Part shown: piece by piece, positions 35,623 through 45,200 of the stretch | Position numbering within the stretch: position 1 is the first letter of the stretch | Layout: each line of letters opens with the position of its first letter | Source: Polaribacter sp. BAL334 | Lineage (GTDB): Bacteria; Bacteroidota; Bacteroidia; Flavobacteriales; Flavobacteriaceae | Reading direction: 5' to 3' | DNA: 64,000 bases | Assembly: GCF_015767435.1 (NCBI RefSeq) | Contig: NZ_JADWOV010000208.1 | Span: forward strand, 1 to 64,000 | The notes under the pieces: model-generated | What the model was told of the DNA's origin: nothing | Databases searched by the model: none | The model's input: the letters and a program-made list of their open reading frames with translations, nothing else | Made by a program: the position numbers and the translations under genes

Positions 35623-36307
35623 CAGCGTCATCAAGCAAATCTAGATAAGTCATTTTAAGAATTTTATCTCTTTTTTTGATGGATGTAATACTTACAGTTT
35701 CTACAAAAGTGCGCTTCATTTTTAGGGCAATTTCTTGAGTTCCTTTGGTAGCATCTTGATGAAACGTCAAAATTTTATCTTGCGAAAATACCTTATTTTC
35801 TTGCAACCATTCTGCAAACCAAACTTCTCTTTCTGATGTCATTTCTTGATTGTATAAAGTTGCTGAAGACCAAATTTTGGGTGTTAAATCCAACTGCTGA
35901 AAGTGTTTTTTTTCACCATCCCAAATCAATTCAAAAACCTTTAATTCTTTTTTAAAATCAATTAAAACCAACGTAAAAGGTTCAATATCTAAAAAATGAG
36001 TTTGATGAATTTCCGAAACTGCATCCTCAACAGCTAATAATTCTGTTACAATAATTCCCCTACTTTTTCTATAAAATTCCTTTCGATGATGTTTTTCAAA
36101 AGCGCCATTCAGCAAACAAACTAATCTTTTACGATTGCTTGCACCAATCCAAGTTCCACCTGCAAATGCATCTTTTGGATAGAGCAACTCAACATCATTT
36201 TCTTGATATATTTTTGGAGAAATCGTTTTACGCAAAGGCGTTTCATCACGATTGGACGTCAAGATAAAGTTGTCATTCTCAAGAGGCAAAAAACTTACAG
36301 TACACAT
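35597..36307 (-). CDS. NRDE-family (TANGO2-like) protein
   Basis: A 236-residue protein of the NRDE/TANGO2 family, starting MCTVSFLPLENDNFILTSNRDE, with the name-giving NRDE motif at about 19-22. PKDAFAGGTWIGASNRKRLVCLLNGA (about 45-75) is the second conserved block. The N-terminal cysteine after Met suggests an Ntn-hydrolase fold, but activity has not been defined in bacteria; the human relative is linked to heme and lipid handling. It ends inside the 3' end of the convergent DUF3667 gene. Confidence 0.88.
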   Translation of the reverse strand: MCTVSFLPLENDNFILTSNRDETPLRKTISPKIYQENDVELLYPKDAFAGGTWIGASNRKRLVCLLNGAFEKHHRKEFYRKSRGIIVTELLAVEDAVSEIHQTHFLDIEPFTLVLIDFKKELKVFELIWDGEKKHFQQLDLTPKIWSSATLYNQEMTSEREVWFAEWLQENKVFSQDKILTFHQDATKGTQEIALKMKRTFVETVSITSIKKRDKILKMTYLDLLDDAVMQVQMKI

Positions 36308-36357
36308 TTAAAAAACATATTTTTTATTACTTTGACACTTATTTTTAGAATAAAATT

Positions 36358-36452
36358 AGACACAAATTTCACGAATTTCACCAATGCTATTCAACAATCT
36401 TTCGTGAAATTAAAAACTCCACCATTCGTGAAATTTGTGCAATTCGTGTCTT
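36358..36452. repeat. Hairpin repeat, second family, copy A
   Basis: Arms beginning AGACACAAATTTCACGAA and ending GTGAAATTTGTGCAATTCGT are imperfect inverted repeats around about 45 bp. They share the CACGAATT...CACAAATTT theme with the 113-bp hairpins at 6.3 and 38.4 kb. Confidence 0.75.
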
Positions 36453-36469
36453 AAAAATCACAAAAAAAG

Positions 36470-36563
36470 AGACACTAATTTCTCAAATTTCACAAATTCT
36501 AATCAATTATAATCAGTGAAATTAGAAGCTATCATTGTTCGTGAAATTTGTGTAATTCGTGTC
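36470..36563. repeat. Hairpin repeat, second family, copy B
   Basis: An adjacent copy of the same inverted repeat, in tandem with copy A after 17 bp, with arms AGACACTAATTTCTC... and ...GTGTAATTCGTGTCT. Both lie upstream of pruA and fill most of the 369-bp gap. Confidence 0.75.
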
Positions 36564-36676
36564 TACTATATTTCAAATAATTATGATTTTAAGCCCGAAA
36601 AGTACGAAAACGTTTGATAAAAATTGTACCTTTACGACTTCAAAATTTGTCGTACAAAACCTAAAAAACATACAAA

Positions 36677-38302
36677 ATGACAAGAGGATTTTTTAATGTT
36701 CCAAAAGCAGTAAACGAACCTGTAAAAGGCTATGCTCCTGGTTCAAAAGAAAGAGAAGAATTATTAGCCACGTACAAAAAAATGATTTCAACAACAGTGG
36801 ATGTGCCAATGCATATCAATGGTGAAGAAATTAGAACTGGAAACACCAAAAAAATAAGACCTCCTCATGATCATCAACAGGTTGTTGGGCAATTTCATAA
36901 CGCAGACAAAAGTCATGTAGAACAAGCAATTGCAACAGCTTTGGCTGCCAGACAAGCTTGGTCAAGCGTCAGTTGGATGGAACGTGCTTCTATTTTTTTA
37001 AAAGCCGCTGAATTGTTAGCAGGTCCTTATAGAAACCGCATGAATGCTGCAACAATGATTGCACAATCTAAAAATGTACATCAAGCAGAAATTGATGCTG
37101 CCTGCGAAATGATAGATTTTTTCCGATTCAATGTGGAATATATGACCGATATTTTCAAAGATCAACCTGCTTCTGCACCTGGAATTTGGAACCGAGTTGA
37201 ATACAGACCTTTGGAAGGTTTTGTGTATGCAATAACGCCTTTCAACTTTACATCCATTGCTGCAAATTTGTGTGCAGCTCCAGCTTTAATGGGAAATGTG
37301 GTGGTTTGGAAACCTTCTGATCATCAAGCGTATTCTGCTCAAGTCATTGTTGATTTGTTCAAAGAAGCTGGTTTGCCAGAGGGCGTTATCAATGTCATTT
37401 ATGGTGATCCCGTAATGATTACAGATACTATTTTGGCTTCTCCAGATTTTGCTGGATTGCATTTTACGGGTTCAACTACGGTTTTCAAAAACTTGTGGAA
37501 ACAAATTGGAAACAACATTCATACCTATAAAACCTATCCAAGAATTGTTGGAGAAACTGGAGGAAAAGATTTCATTTGGGCACACAATTCTGCAAATCCA
37601 TTGCAAGTAGCCACTGCCATTACCAGAGGTGCTTTTGAATATCAAGGTCAAAAATGTTCAGCGGCTTCAAGAGCGTATATTCCTACTTCCATTTGGGATG
37701 AAGTAAAAAAACAGTTGATTTCCCAATCCAATGAACTGAAAATGGGTTCTCCTGAAGACCCTTCAAACTTTGTAAATGCAGTTATTCACGAAGGTTCTTT
37801 TGACAAAATTGCAAGTTATATTGACGCTGCAAAAAAGGATGCAGATGCCGAAATTATCATTGGTGGAAATTATGACAAATCAAAAGGTTATTTTATTGAA
37901 CCTACTGTGATTGTTGCAAAATCTCCAACCTATCCAACCATGACTACAGAGTTATTTGGACCCGTAATTACCATTTATATTTATGAAGATGCTGATTGGG
38001 AACAATCCTTGCAATTGGTGGATGAATCTACTGAATATGCTTTGACAGGTGCTATTTTTTCAAAAGACAGATACATCGTTGAAAAAGCATCCAAAGCATT
38101 AGAAAATGCTGCTGGGAATTTTTACATCAATGACAAACCAACAGGTGCTGTTGTGGGTCAGCAACCATTTGGAGGTGCAAGAGCTTCAGGAACCAATGAC
38201 AAAGCAGGTTCTGCTCAAAACTTATTGCGTTGGACATCTGTAAGATTGATTAAAGAAACGTTTGTAACTCCAGAAGATTATAAATATCCTTTTTTAGGGT
38301 AA
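36677..38302 (+). CDS. pruA: L-glutamate gamma-semialdehyde dehydrogenase
   Basis: A 541-residue delta-1-pyrroline-5-carboxylate dehydrogenase, the second step of proline breakdown to glutamate. Its N-terminus resembles the eukaryote-type enzyme. NAD-binding VYGDPVMITDTI and FTGSTTVFKNLW (about 255-275), catalytic Glu in RIVGETGGKDFIWAH (about 295) and catalytic Cys in EYQGQKCSAASRAYIP (about 328) are present. The length fits. It is a single gene with a terminator directly after it. Glutamate production here links to the nitrogen theme of the window, but no shared control is visible. Confidence 0.95.
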   Translation: MTRGFFNVPKAVNEPVKGYAPGSKEREELLATYKKMISTTVDVPMHINGEEIRTGNTKKIRPPHDHQQVVGQFHNADKSHVEQAIATALAARQAWSSVSWMERASIFLKAAELLAGPYRNRMNAATMIAQSKNVHQAEIDAACEMIDFFRFNVEYMTDIFKDQPASAPGIWNRVEYRPLEGFVYAITPFNFTSIAANLCAAPALMGNVVVWKPSDHQAYSAQVIVDLFKEAGLPEGVINVIYGDPVMITDTILASPDFAGLHFTGSTTVFKNLWKQIGNNIHTYKTYPRIVGETGGKDFIWAHNSANPLQVATAITRGAFEYQGQKCSAASRAYIPTSIWDEVKKQLISQSNELKMGSPEDPSNFVNAVIHEGSFDKIASYIDAAKKDADAEIIIGGNYDKSKGYFIEPTVIVAKSPTYPTMTTELFGPVITIYIYEDADWEQSLQLVDESTEYALTGAIFSKDRYIVEKASKALENAAGNFYINDKPTGAVVGQQPFGGARASGTNDKAGSAQNLLRWTSVRLIKETFVTPEDYKYPFLG

Positions 38303-38312
38303 TCTAAAATTA

Positions 38313-38353
38313 TAAAAAAAGCCTTATAAATATGTATTTATGAGGCTTTTTTT
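38313..38353 (+). terminator. Terminator of pruA
   Basis: A long stem AAAAAGCCTTATAAATA/TATTTATGAGGCTTTTT with a short loop and one mismatch ends in a T-run. Confidence 0.88.
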
Positions 38354-38405
38354 ATTCTCTTAATCCTAGTATGCAATTATTTTATTCAATACCTACTTGG
38401 ATTTT

Positions 38406-38520
38406 TCGCCACGAATTCACAAATTTTTAAAAATTTATCATCAAAATTGTTTTCATCTTTGATGAAAATTCGAATTTAATGAATTCATAGTCATCATAAA
38501 TTCGTGAATTCGTGGCAAAA
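38406..38520. repeat. Hairpin repeat, first family, copy 2
   Basis: It matches 6311-6423 in both terminal arms (GCCACGAATTCAC/GTGAATTCGTGGC) and the inner hairpin TTTTCATC-TTT-GATGAAAA. It lies between pruA and the metalloprotease gene. Confidence 0.85.
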
Positions 38521-38534
38521 TACTCTTAAAACAC

Positions 38535-41500
38535 CTATTCCACCATCAATTTTCTTGTGGTTTGTTTTGTTCCGTTTTTGACTTTTACCAAATACATTCC
38601 TGAAGAAAGATTGTCGAAATTAATATTTTCAGAAAAGTATAAAGAACTATTTTGATAGTTTTTCTCTCCGATAAATCTTCCTGTAATGTCATATAATTGA
38701 ACACTTACTTTTTGAGAATCATCTGCATCAAACTGAACTTTAAAAGTGCCTTTTGTAGGATTGGGAAATAAGTTAAAGTTACTAAAAGCAACATCTCCAA
38801 TAGAAGCTGTATTGTCAACAATCACTGTATAATCTTCAGTTTCTCCCCATTCTGTCAAATGATCAGCATCGCAAGCACCTTCTCCAAATCCATCATCAGG
38901 ATCATTATATTCAATAATAACGCGCATTCTTGTAGGGCCAAAACGAGCATCATTTGGCACTGTAATAGAACCAGTTGCAGTCCCAATAAGCCCAGAAATT
39001 GTTCCTAAAGAATATCTTTCAGTAGCATTGTCAAAAACAAAATCTTGATTCCAATCAATAAATACAAAGACATGATCTTGAAATCCATCAGGGTCTAAGG
39101 TTACAGAAATGGGATGTGAATCTCCTCTTTTTACATTGGTTGAAATGGCAGTAAAATTCTCATAGCCTCCAGTTGTATTATTTCCTGAATTATTATTAAT
39201 AGTATTGAAAGTAACATTGGATATATACTCTTTTCCACCTACTTCATCCGTAAAAGTTGACGCGCAATAGGATGGAATGAGAGTCGTAAAGGAAAACGGA
39301 TTTGAAAAACTCCCTTCACCACAATCATTTTTAGGTTTTATACGCCAATAATAGGTAGTATTTCCTGATAAATTAGTAGATGTATAAGAATTGGTAGTCA
39401 CATTTCCTGAAGATACAATTGTTGAAAAATTGATATCTGAGGCAATTTGAACATCATACGAAGTGGCATTGGCATCCAAATTCCATTGCAATTGCTGACT
39501 CAGTATAGCATTCACAGCATTATTTTGAGGTGAAAACAACATCATTTTACCAAATTCGGAAGAAGTTACTTTTAGCGTCACGTCAACATTTTTAGTAATA
39601 GATGCACTTGTTGCTTGCACACTAATGGTATAATCTTGTGCGGAAACACCATTCAAATTAGAGATTGTTAGGGTCACATTTCCATCTGAATTGATGGTGT
39701 TGGGACTAAAGTTAGCCACGGAACCTGAAGGCAAACCTGTAGCTGAAAGCGTTGCAGTTTCGGTAAATCCATTGACAAAATCGAAATTTAACACAAAACT
39801 TGCTGTTAAATTTCCAATATTACATACCGATTGAACACCACTTGTATCAGTCAAGACAAAAGTGGGAGTGGTTGATTTGATTTCAAAATTTATAGGATTT
39901 ATTTGATAGAATATATTGTCTGCGGCTTCTACCATAATTCTTGCAGAACGTGTTGCATTGTCTGGAATAACAATAGTTTCTGAACCGTCATTAGATGTCG
40001 TTGATTTTAATGTTATGGGAAATGTCAAGCCTCCATCAATAGACAATTTGATATTTACATTTTGACAATTGATTGGAGCAGCTTTAGTGGTGCCAACTGT
40101 CCATGTTACAGTTTGTGTAGTCCCAGTATCATAGGAAACAAAACTGCTTTGTGAAGTAACAGCAAACGGAGTGGCATTCACAACAGTAACTTTGACATCA
40201 TCTCTTGCCAAACTTGCTCCTCCAGCGTTATTGTCTCTTACTGTAAACGAGAAATTCAATTCTCTTGCAACAGATGGAATGCGTTCCCAAGTACTTCCTA
40301 TGCTGCCATTTCCGGCAATTACCGTCGTTATATCAGGAAAAAATCGTGTAGGTGTTGTTTTTGAGGGCAATGAGCGAAACATGGGTCCAACAGCATTTGT
40401 TTCAATTGGTGGCATTGTAGCTGATTCTTTGTCTAATTGTTCCCAATTATACGTCAATGATTGCAAACCATTGGCATCTGTAGCAATTCCTGACAACTTA
40501 AAAGGGGTTGAAGCTGGAATGCTATAATCAGCACCTGCATTGGCTGTAGGCGCAGCATTATTGGTATTGGTAATTGCTGCACAAGTACCAGAGGTTATAA
40601 TGATGTTCCACATTTCAGCAATACTCACTGCATGAAAATAATCATCACTTTGGTTTTGAACATTGGGAGCACAAATTCCTGCATATCCCATAATGGTAGA
40701 GGCGCTTCCTGGTTCTATAGCTGTTGAATTATTTCGATTACAATTGTTGTTTTGTGTATGATTTGCACCAAACTGATGTCCCATTTCATGAATCACAAAA
40801 TCTATATCATAGGCATCCCCAACAGGTGATGATCTTCCTGTAACTCCTCTTCCCTTTTGACCAGTAATACAAACCACTCCCAAACCTGCCAAACCATCTC
40901 CTCCAACACTAAATATGTGCCCAATATCATAGTTGGCATTGCCAATGATATTGTCACATTTTGTTTGCACTTCACTGATCATCGTATCTGGATCTCCATC
41001 CGTAATTCCATCGGTATTTTTATCTAAAAAAATAAGCTGGTCATTATTGCTTACCAATACCATTTTGACAGCTAAATCCTTTTCAAAAACACCATTTACT
41101 CTGGTCATGGAAGTATTCATTGCCGATAAAATAGCTGCCTTTTTTACTTGGTCAGTTGCTGTTGACGGAATATTTTGTTGATTGGGTCCCAAATGAAAAT
41201 CGGCATATTCTCCACTACAAACCAATGCCAATCTAAAAGTTCGTAATTTCCCGTCATTGGGATTTTTTGCAAATTCCAATGGAGAAAATGCTGTTTTTGA
41301 AGTGGTTTCCTCCACCAAACATTTAAAATCTTCCTCTTCTGGGGATAAACTGCTTCTTTTGTACACCAAATAGGATTTGTTGTCTTTCGTGTAGGGATCA
41401 ATGTAAACTGTTTCTTGTTTTCCAGAAAAAATCACCGCATGAAAACCATCTGTTCCTATACTGATTTTTGCAACCGAAGTTGCGTCATCAATTCCTTGCG

Positions 41501-41834
41501 CAGTAAAAGATTGTATTTCTGGAAATTTACGTTGCAATTCCGCATCAAAATTAGACGTTTCTCTAATTGTAAATCGTTTTAATTGACCTGTTGCATCAGG
41601 CAATTCAATGATTTGTTGACTCGTTGATTTTTGTTGAGCTATTGATTTTTTAAAAAAATCAAACTCAAAAGTGACCACTTTATAGCTTTTCGGGAAATTA
41701 TCTTTTTCATAGAGAGGCTTACTTTTGGGGATATATTCTAGTGATTTGAGCTCATTCCAAAGTTGTTGAGATTGAACAGAAAATCCAAAAAACAAAGTAA
41801 ATATGGATAGAAAATAGGAGTGCTTGAATTTCAT
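38535..41834 (-). CDS. T9SS-exported reprolysin-like zinc metalloprotease
   Basis: A 1099-residue secreted protein. It has a signal peptide (about 1-22, ending SVQSQ), an N-terminal prodomain-like part, and a metzincin catalytic domain with HEMGHQFGANH at 349-359 and a Met-turn-like STIMGYAGICAP. Ig/PKD-like modules follow, then a fibronectin III module with TYYWRIKPKNDCGEGSFSNP, and a GEVED-type domain (DHVFVFIDWNQDFVFDNATE). The type A T9SS C-terminal sorting domain is the last 75 residues (FNLFPNPTKGTFKVQF to GMYLVKVKNGTKQTTRKLMV). It should be cell-surface attached or released. All catalytic histidines are intact. Confidence 0.93.
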   Translation of the reverse strand: MKFKHSYFLSIFTLFFGFSVQSQQLWNELKSLEYIPKSKPLYEKDNFPKSYKVVTFEFDFFKKSIAQQKSTSQQIIELPDATGQLKRFTIRETSNFDAELQRKFPEIQSFTAQGIDDATSVAKISIGTDGFHAVIFSGKQETVYIDPYTKDNKSYLVYKRSSLSPEEEDFKCLVEETTSKTAFSPLEFAKNPNDGKLRTFRLALVCSGEYADFHLGPNQQNIPSTATDQVKKAAILSAMNTSMTRVNGVFEKDLAVKMVLVSNNDQLIFLDKNTDGITDGDPDTMISEVQTKCDNIIGNANYDIGHIFSVGGDGLAGLGVVCITGQKGRGVTGRSSPVGDAYDIDFVIHEMGHQFGANHTQNNNCNRNNSTAIEPGSASTIMGYAGICAPNVQNQSDDYFHAVSIAEMWNIIITSGTCAAITNTNNAAPTANAGADYSIPASTPFKLSGIATDANGLQSLTYNWEQLDKESATMPPIETNAVGPMFRSLPSKTTPTRFFPDITTVIAGNGSIGSTWERIPSVARELNFSFTVRDNNAGGASLARDDVKVTVVNATPFAVTSQSSFVSYDTGTTQTVTWTVGTTKAAPINCQNVNIKLSIDGGLTFPITLKSTTSNDGSETIVIPDNATRSARIMVEAADNIFYQINPINFEIKSTTPTFVLTDTSGVQSVCNIGNLTASFVLNFDFVNGFTETATLSATGLPSGSVANFSPNTINSDGNVTLTISNLNGVSAQDYTISVQATSASITKNVDVTLKVTSSEFGKMMLFSPQNNAVNAILSQQLQWNLDANATSYDVQIASDINFSTIVSSGNVTTNSYTSTNLSGNTTYYWRIKPKNDCGEGSFSNPFSFTTLIPSYCASTFTDEVGGKEYISNVTFNTINNNSGNNTTGGYENFTAISTNVKRGDSHPISVTLDPDGFQDHVFVFIDWNQDFVFDNATERYSLGTISGLIGTATGSITVPNDARFGPTRMRVIIEYNDPDDGFGEGACDADHLTEWGETEDYTVIVDNTASIGDVAFSNFNLFPNPTKGTFKVQFDADDSQKVSVQLYDITGRFIGEKNYQNSSLYFSENINFDNLSSGMYLVKVKNGTKQTTRKLMVE

Positions 41835-41899
41835 TATAACAATTTTAAGTCTTATTAAACCTCCAAATATAAGGAATTAATTAAATTTGCTTTCTAATT

Positions 41900-42601
41900 A
41901 TGAACAGAAAAATACAATTACTTGACCTTGGTTTGAAAGACTACAAAGAAGTTTGGGAGTATCAATCCCAATTGCTTGAAGAAATCGTTGCTACAAAAAC
42001 CGAAAACCGTAAAAATCAACTTCAAAAAAGTACCCAAAACCACTTTTTATTTGTTGAACATCCACATGTGTATACCCTTGGAAAAAGTGGGGATTTGAGT
42101 AATTTACTCCTAAATGAACAACAATTAGCGGCAAAAGGAGCTACTTTTTACAAGATAAATCGTGGTGGAGACATCACCTATCATGGACCTGGGCAAATTG
42201 TAGGCTATCCTATTTTAGATTTGGAAAATTTTTTCACAGACATTCACAAATACCTTCGGTTGTTAGAAGAAACCATCATTTTAACCCTTGCTGATTTTGG
42301 CTTAAAAAGCGAAAGAAGCCCAGGCGAAACAGGAGTTTGGCTAGATGTAGGCACGCCATTTGCACGAAAAATTTGTGCAATGGGCATTCGTTCCTCACGT
42401 TGGGTGACCATGCATGGTTTTGCCTTAAATGCCAATGTAGATTTGGGCTATTTTGACAACATCATTCCTTGTGGCATTCGTGGAAAAGCAGTGACCTCTA
42501 TGGAAGCTGAATTGGGAAAAAAAGTGGATGTACAAGATGTAAAATCTAAAATTCTAACTCATTTTAAAGTGCTTTTTGAGGTGGAGGAATATTTCATGTA
42601 G
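41900..42601 (+). CDS. lipB: Octanoyltransferase LipB
   Basis: LipB (233 residues) moves octanoyl from ACP to the lipoyl domains of oxo-acid dehydrogenases. The signature NRGGDITYHGPGQIVGYPIL (about 87-106), ARKICAMGIRSSRWVTMHGF with the catalytic Lys, and NIIPCGIRGKAVTSM with the catalytic Cys are intact. Its last 130 bp are duplicated at 58169-58295; the first 58 bp of the repeat are identical and the final codons differ (...EVEEYFM here, ...EVEDWV there). The 3' end may therefore have been supplied by the inserted island. Confidence 0.96.
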   Translation: MNRKIQLLDLGLKDYKEVWEYQSQLLEEIVATKTENRKNQLQKSTQNHFLFVEHPHVYTLGKSGDLSNLLLNEQQLAAKGATFYKINRGGDITYHGPGQIVGYPILDLENFFTDIHKYLRLLEETIILTLADFGLKSERSPGETGVWLDVGTPFARKICAMGIRSSRWVTMHGFALNANVDLGYFDNIIPCGIRGKAVTSMEAELGKKVDVQDVKSKILTHFKVLFEVEEYFM

Positions 42602-42742
42602 TATTTTAGGTGACACTTTTGTTTGAGCAAAATTGTCAATTTCATTAAAATGTTTATTTTTTTTATTTTAAATAATTACACCCAATGGGTTTTCTATAAC
42701 TAAATAAGTTGTGTTTTAATCAGTAGTAACTTTAACTGGAAG

Positions 42743-42870
42743 CTAAATTTGTATATCCATTCTATTGTTTATAACATCTTGTACCTTTTTAAAAAGAACT
42801 TTAGTGATTAATGATTCATGAATACCCTCTACGACTGTTTCTGCTGCCTCTTTATAACATTTAATAAAAT
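42743..42870 (-). pseudogene. Serine recombinase fragment
   Basis: The minus strand encodes about 40 residues, CYKEAAETVVEGIHESLITK followed by VLFKKVQDVINNRM, ending at a TAG. This matches the conserved segment of large serine recombinases (normally ...VKGIHEPIISEELFYKVQ...LNGR) between the recombinase and zinc-ribbon domains. The frame is closed upstream by a stop, and neither the catalytic resolvase domain nor the rest is present. Its position just inside the left lipB repeat suggests that it was the integrase of the island. Confidence 0.6.
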
Positions 42871-42884
42871 TTTTATTTTAAATA

Positions 42885-43871
42885 CTAGTCTTGTTTTATA
42901 GTATCCAAATATTTATTTTCACCAAACATTAATGTAAAACTATTCATGTTAGGTTCGTGAAAAATTCTTACCTCTTTATTTTCATTGGTTTTGGTGAAAA
43001 AATAAGTAAAAGTGAACCAACGACCTCCACCAAAAGAACTACTATGTTCTTCTGCTTCTTTATTTGTAAAATCATAACCTGATAATTTTAGTTCTTTTTT
43101 TAGTAAAGATAGGTCTTTTAACATATTAATTTCCTCTTTAGAGTTATAATCGTAGGGCACAATTGCCATCACAACTTTATTATCTTTTAATCCAACTGTA
43201 TAAGTAGAAGCATATTCATTGTCTTTTTCGCTGGCTTTTACAAAATCCCATATTTCAAGACCCGTTTCTTTGTCTTTGTTATTGTCTTTATCCACCATAC
43301 CATTGATTTTCAATATTTTTTTTGTGTTATCTAAGTTTTCTCCATTAAGAGAGGAAATTGTTTTCCATGTCGTGGCGTCTTTATATTCCGTTACTTGTGT
43401 TGAATTTTGATTACTTATATACTTATTTACTTGGTTTTCTTCAAATTCCTCAACTGCTTGCTTTACAGCTAGTATGTCTTTTTTAAAAATGAAACAAGAT
43501 AAAATATTATATTTATCAGATGAATTTTCAGTAGTTTTTGTAAAATTAGTTTTAAATATAAAATCACATCGTGTGTATATTTTTGAATCTTCATAGTGTT
43601 CTATATATTCTGCATATTCAAAATCCTCCCATTTTATATTTTCATAATACTCTTTATAAACTTCACCATCATAAGTTTCGATTGAAGTAAATGTTTTTCC
43701 ACTCAGTTTTTGAGATAATTTAACAAGCTCTTCATAACCCATGTCTATTTTGTTTATTTTATCTAAATACTTTTGAATTTGAGGAAATTCAGCGGATTTT
43801 TGACTATAAATATTAGTTATTGAAATAAAGGTAATTCCAATTATTGCAAAAATTGTTGTTAGTTTTTTCAT
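42885..43871 (-). CDS. Secreted protein of unknown function (PQIQKYLDKI family)
   Basis: A 328-residue protein with a signal peptide (about 1-23, MKKLTTIFAIIGITFISITN ending YSQ). The mature part is rich in Lys, Glu and Tyr. The N-terminal segment FPQIQKYLDKINKID and the following ...YYENIKWEDFEYAEYIEHYE are shared with the C-terminal half of the broken gene at 45201-45934, so the two are related. The C-terminus has mixed alpha/beta character. I do not recognise a known family. It lies 18 bp after the gene at 43890 and is probably co-transcribed with it. Confidence 0.75.
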   Translation of the reverse strand: MKKLTTIFAIIGITFISITNIYSQKSAEFPQIQKYLDKINKIDMGYEELVKLSQKLSGKTFTSIETYDGEVYKEYYENIKWEDFEYAEYIEHYEDSKIYTRCDFIFKTNFTKTTENSSDKYNILSCFIFKKDILAVKQAVEEFEENQVNKYISNQNSTQVTEYKDATTWKTISSLNGENLDNTKKILKINGMVDKDNNKDKETGLEIWDFVKASEKDNEYASTYTVGLKDNKVVMAIVPYDYNSKEEINMLKDLSLLKKELKLSGYDFTNKEAEEHSSSFGGGRWFTFTYFFTKTNENKEVRIFHEPNMNSFTLMFGENKYLDTIKQD

Positions 43872-43889
43872 GGTTTTTATTTTTAAATT

Positions 43890-45155
43890 TTATTTGTTTT
43901 TAACTATCCCTTCTATAAAAAAGGCAAATAATGTATCATCAGCAGATTCATAAACAACATTTTTATTTTTATCTAAAAGTTTGAATGAACCGAAGTCACT
44001 ATTTTCAAATTTACTTTGAACCTTTTTATCTTTATCGAATATTTTGTAAAATTCGAACGTTAGTTTATTTGCTTTTCTTCTGTTTTCTGTATTGGATTCA
44101 AAAAAATTATTTTTTTCGTAATTGGCATCTACACCAGTAAATACAACAACTATTTCTAAATTCATGATTTTTGATTCTATATATTTTTCAACATTATTAC
44201 AATCATTATATAACCTTCTTAAACGGCCTAGACTATCCGATGATTCGCTGTTGGATATATCACAAAAGTAAATAAGAGTAAAATCGGATTTAATATCATA
44301 TAGGTTTGTTTCTCTATCTCGTAGTCCAACATTTCGATTTATTTCTAAATCCGGAGATTTGTAGGAAACAAATGGTTTCTTTTTTATATACATATTATCT
44401 TTAAAGTAGTAGTTTCCTTGTTTGGATTTAGTAAAGTTACACTCATAGTCAATTTGGTTAGTATTGGTTAGATAAACTTTTAAGTTTGTAACGCCATTGG
44501 ATTCTGTAATTACTTGTTTAAAGGAAGCGTTGTTTTCTAGACATGGAACCATTTGATTTGTGTAGAATTTGGTTTGTGAAGGAATAATTTTTTTTAATTC
44601 TACCAAAGAAAGTAAACTTTCTATTTGATTTATAGTGATTCCGCTTGTAACTGTTGAACCAACTATTTTTAAATCTTTATCCAACCAAAACAACATTGGT
44701 GCAGCTTGTCTGTCTTCAAACGTTAATTCGCTTTGAAAATCAAACAAACTAATAAGGTTTTTGTCATATAACGGATTTTCGTTGCTAGTTTTTAGGATAA
44801 AATCTGAATCTTTTTCATAATTTCTTTTTGAATTACAATTTATTGCAACAATATTATATTTTTTAAAAACGGTACTTGTGGCTAATGAATCTAATATTTT
44901 TTTTCCTCTACGATCAAATGTAAACCAGGTAAATACTAATGTTGGCTTATTTTTAAATTTTCTATCTGTTCTTATATAATTGATAAAAGCTACTTCTTTA
45001 TTAGCAGCTGTTTTTACCTTACATTCATTAAATGTTTGGTATAAATTATATTTGACCGGCATTCCTAGGCTAACACTATCAATTGTTCTTTGCGCTTTAA
45101 TAGATAAAATACAAAAATAAAAACAAAGGATAAAAAATATGTTTTTTGATTTCAT
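43890..45155 (-). CDS. Secreted thioredoxin-fold-like protein of unknown function
   Basis: A 421-residue protein with a signal peptide (about 1-21, ending SIKAQ). The part from about 65 to 185 (KPTLVFTWFTFDRRGKKILD, YNIVAINCNSKRN, APMLFWLDKDLKIVGSTVTS) has the strand and helix pattern of thioredoxin-like or redoxin proteins, but no CxxC motif. The second half contains a second similar unit (FTLIYFCDISNSES, LEIVVVFTGVDANYEKNNF, FGSFKLLDKNKNVVYESADD), again without a redox Cys pair. It may be a non-catalytic or divergent member. It precedes the gene at 42885 in the same orientation. Confidence 0.7.
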   Translation of the reverse strand: MKSKNIFFILCFYFCILSIKAQRTIDSVSLGMPVKYNLYQTFNECKVKTAANKEVAFINYIRTDRKFKNKPTLVFTWFTFDRRGKKILDSLATSTVFKKYNIVAINCNSKRNYEKDSDFILKTSNENPLYDKNLISLFDFQSELTFEDRQAAPMLFWLDKDLKIVGSTVTSGITINQIESLLSLVELKKIIPSQTKFYTNQMVPCLENNASFKQVITESNGVTNLKVYLTNTNQIDYECNFTKSKQGNYYFKDNMYIKKKPFVSYKSPDLEINRNVGLRDRETNLYDIKSDFTLIYFCDISNSESSDSLGRLRRLYNDCNNVEKYIESKIMNLEIVVVFTGVDANYEKNNFFESNTENRRKANKLTFEFYKIFDKDKKVQSKFENSDFGSFKLLDKNKNVVYESADDTLFAFFIEGIVKNK

Positions 45156-45200
45156 TTTTTTTCTTTTTTACAGGTTCACTTTAATTATAATTAAACTATA

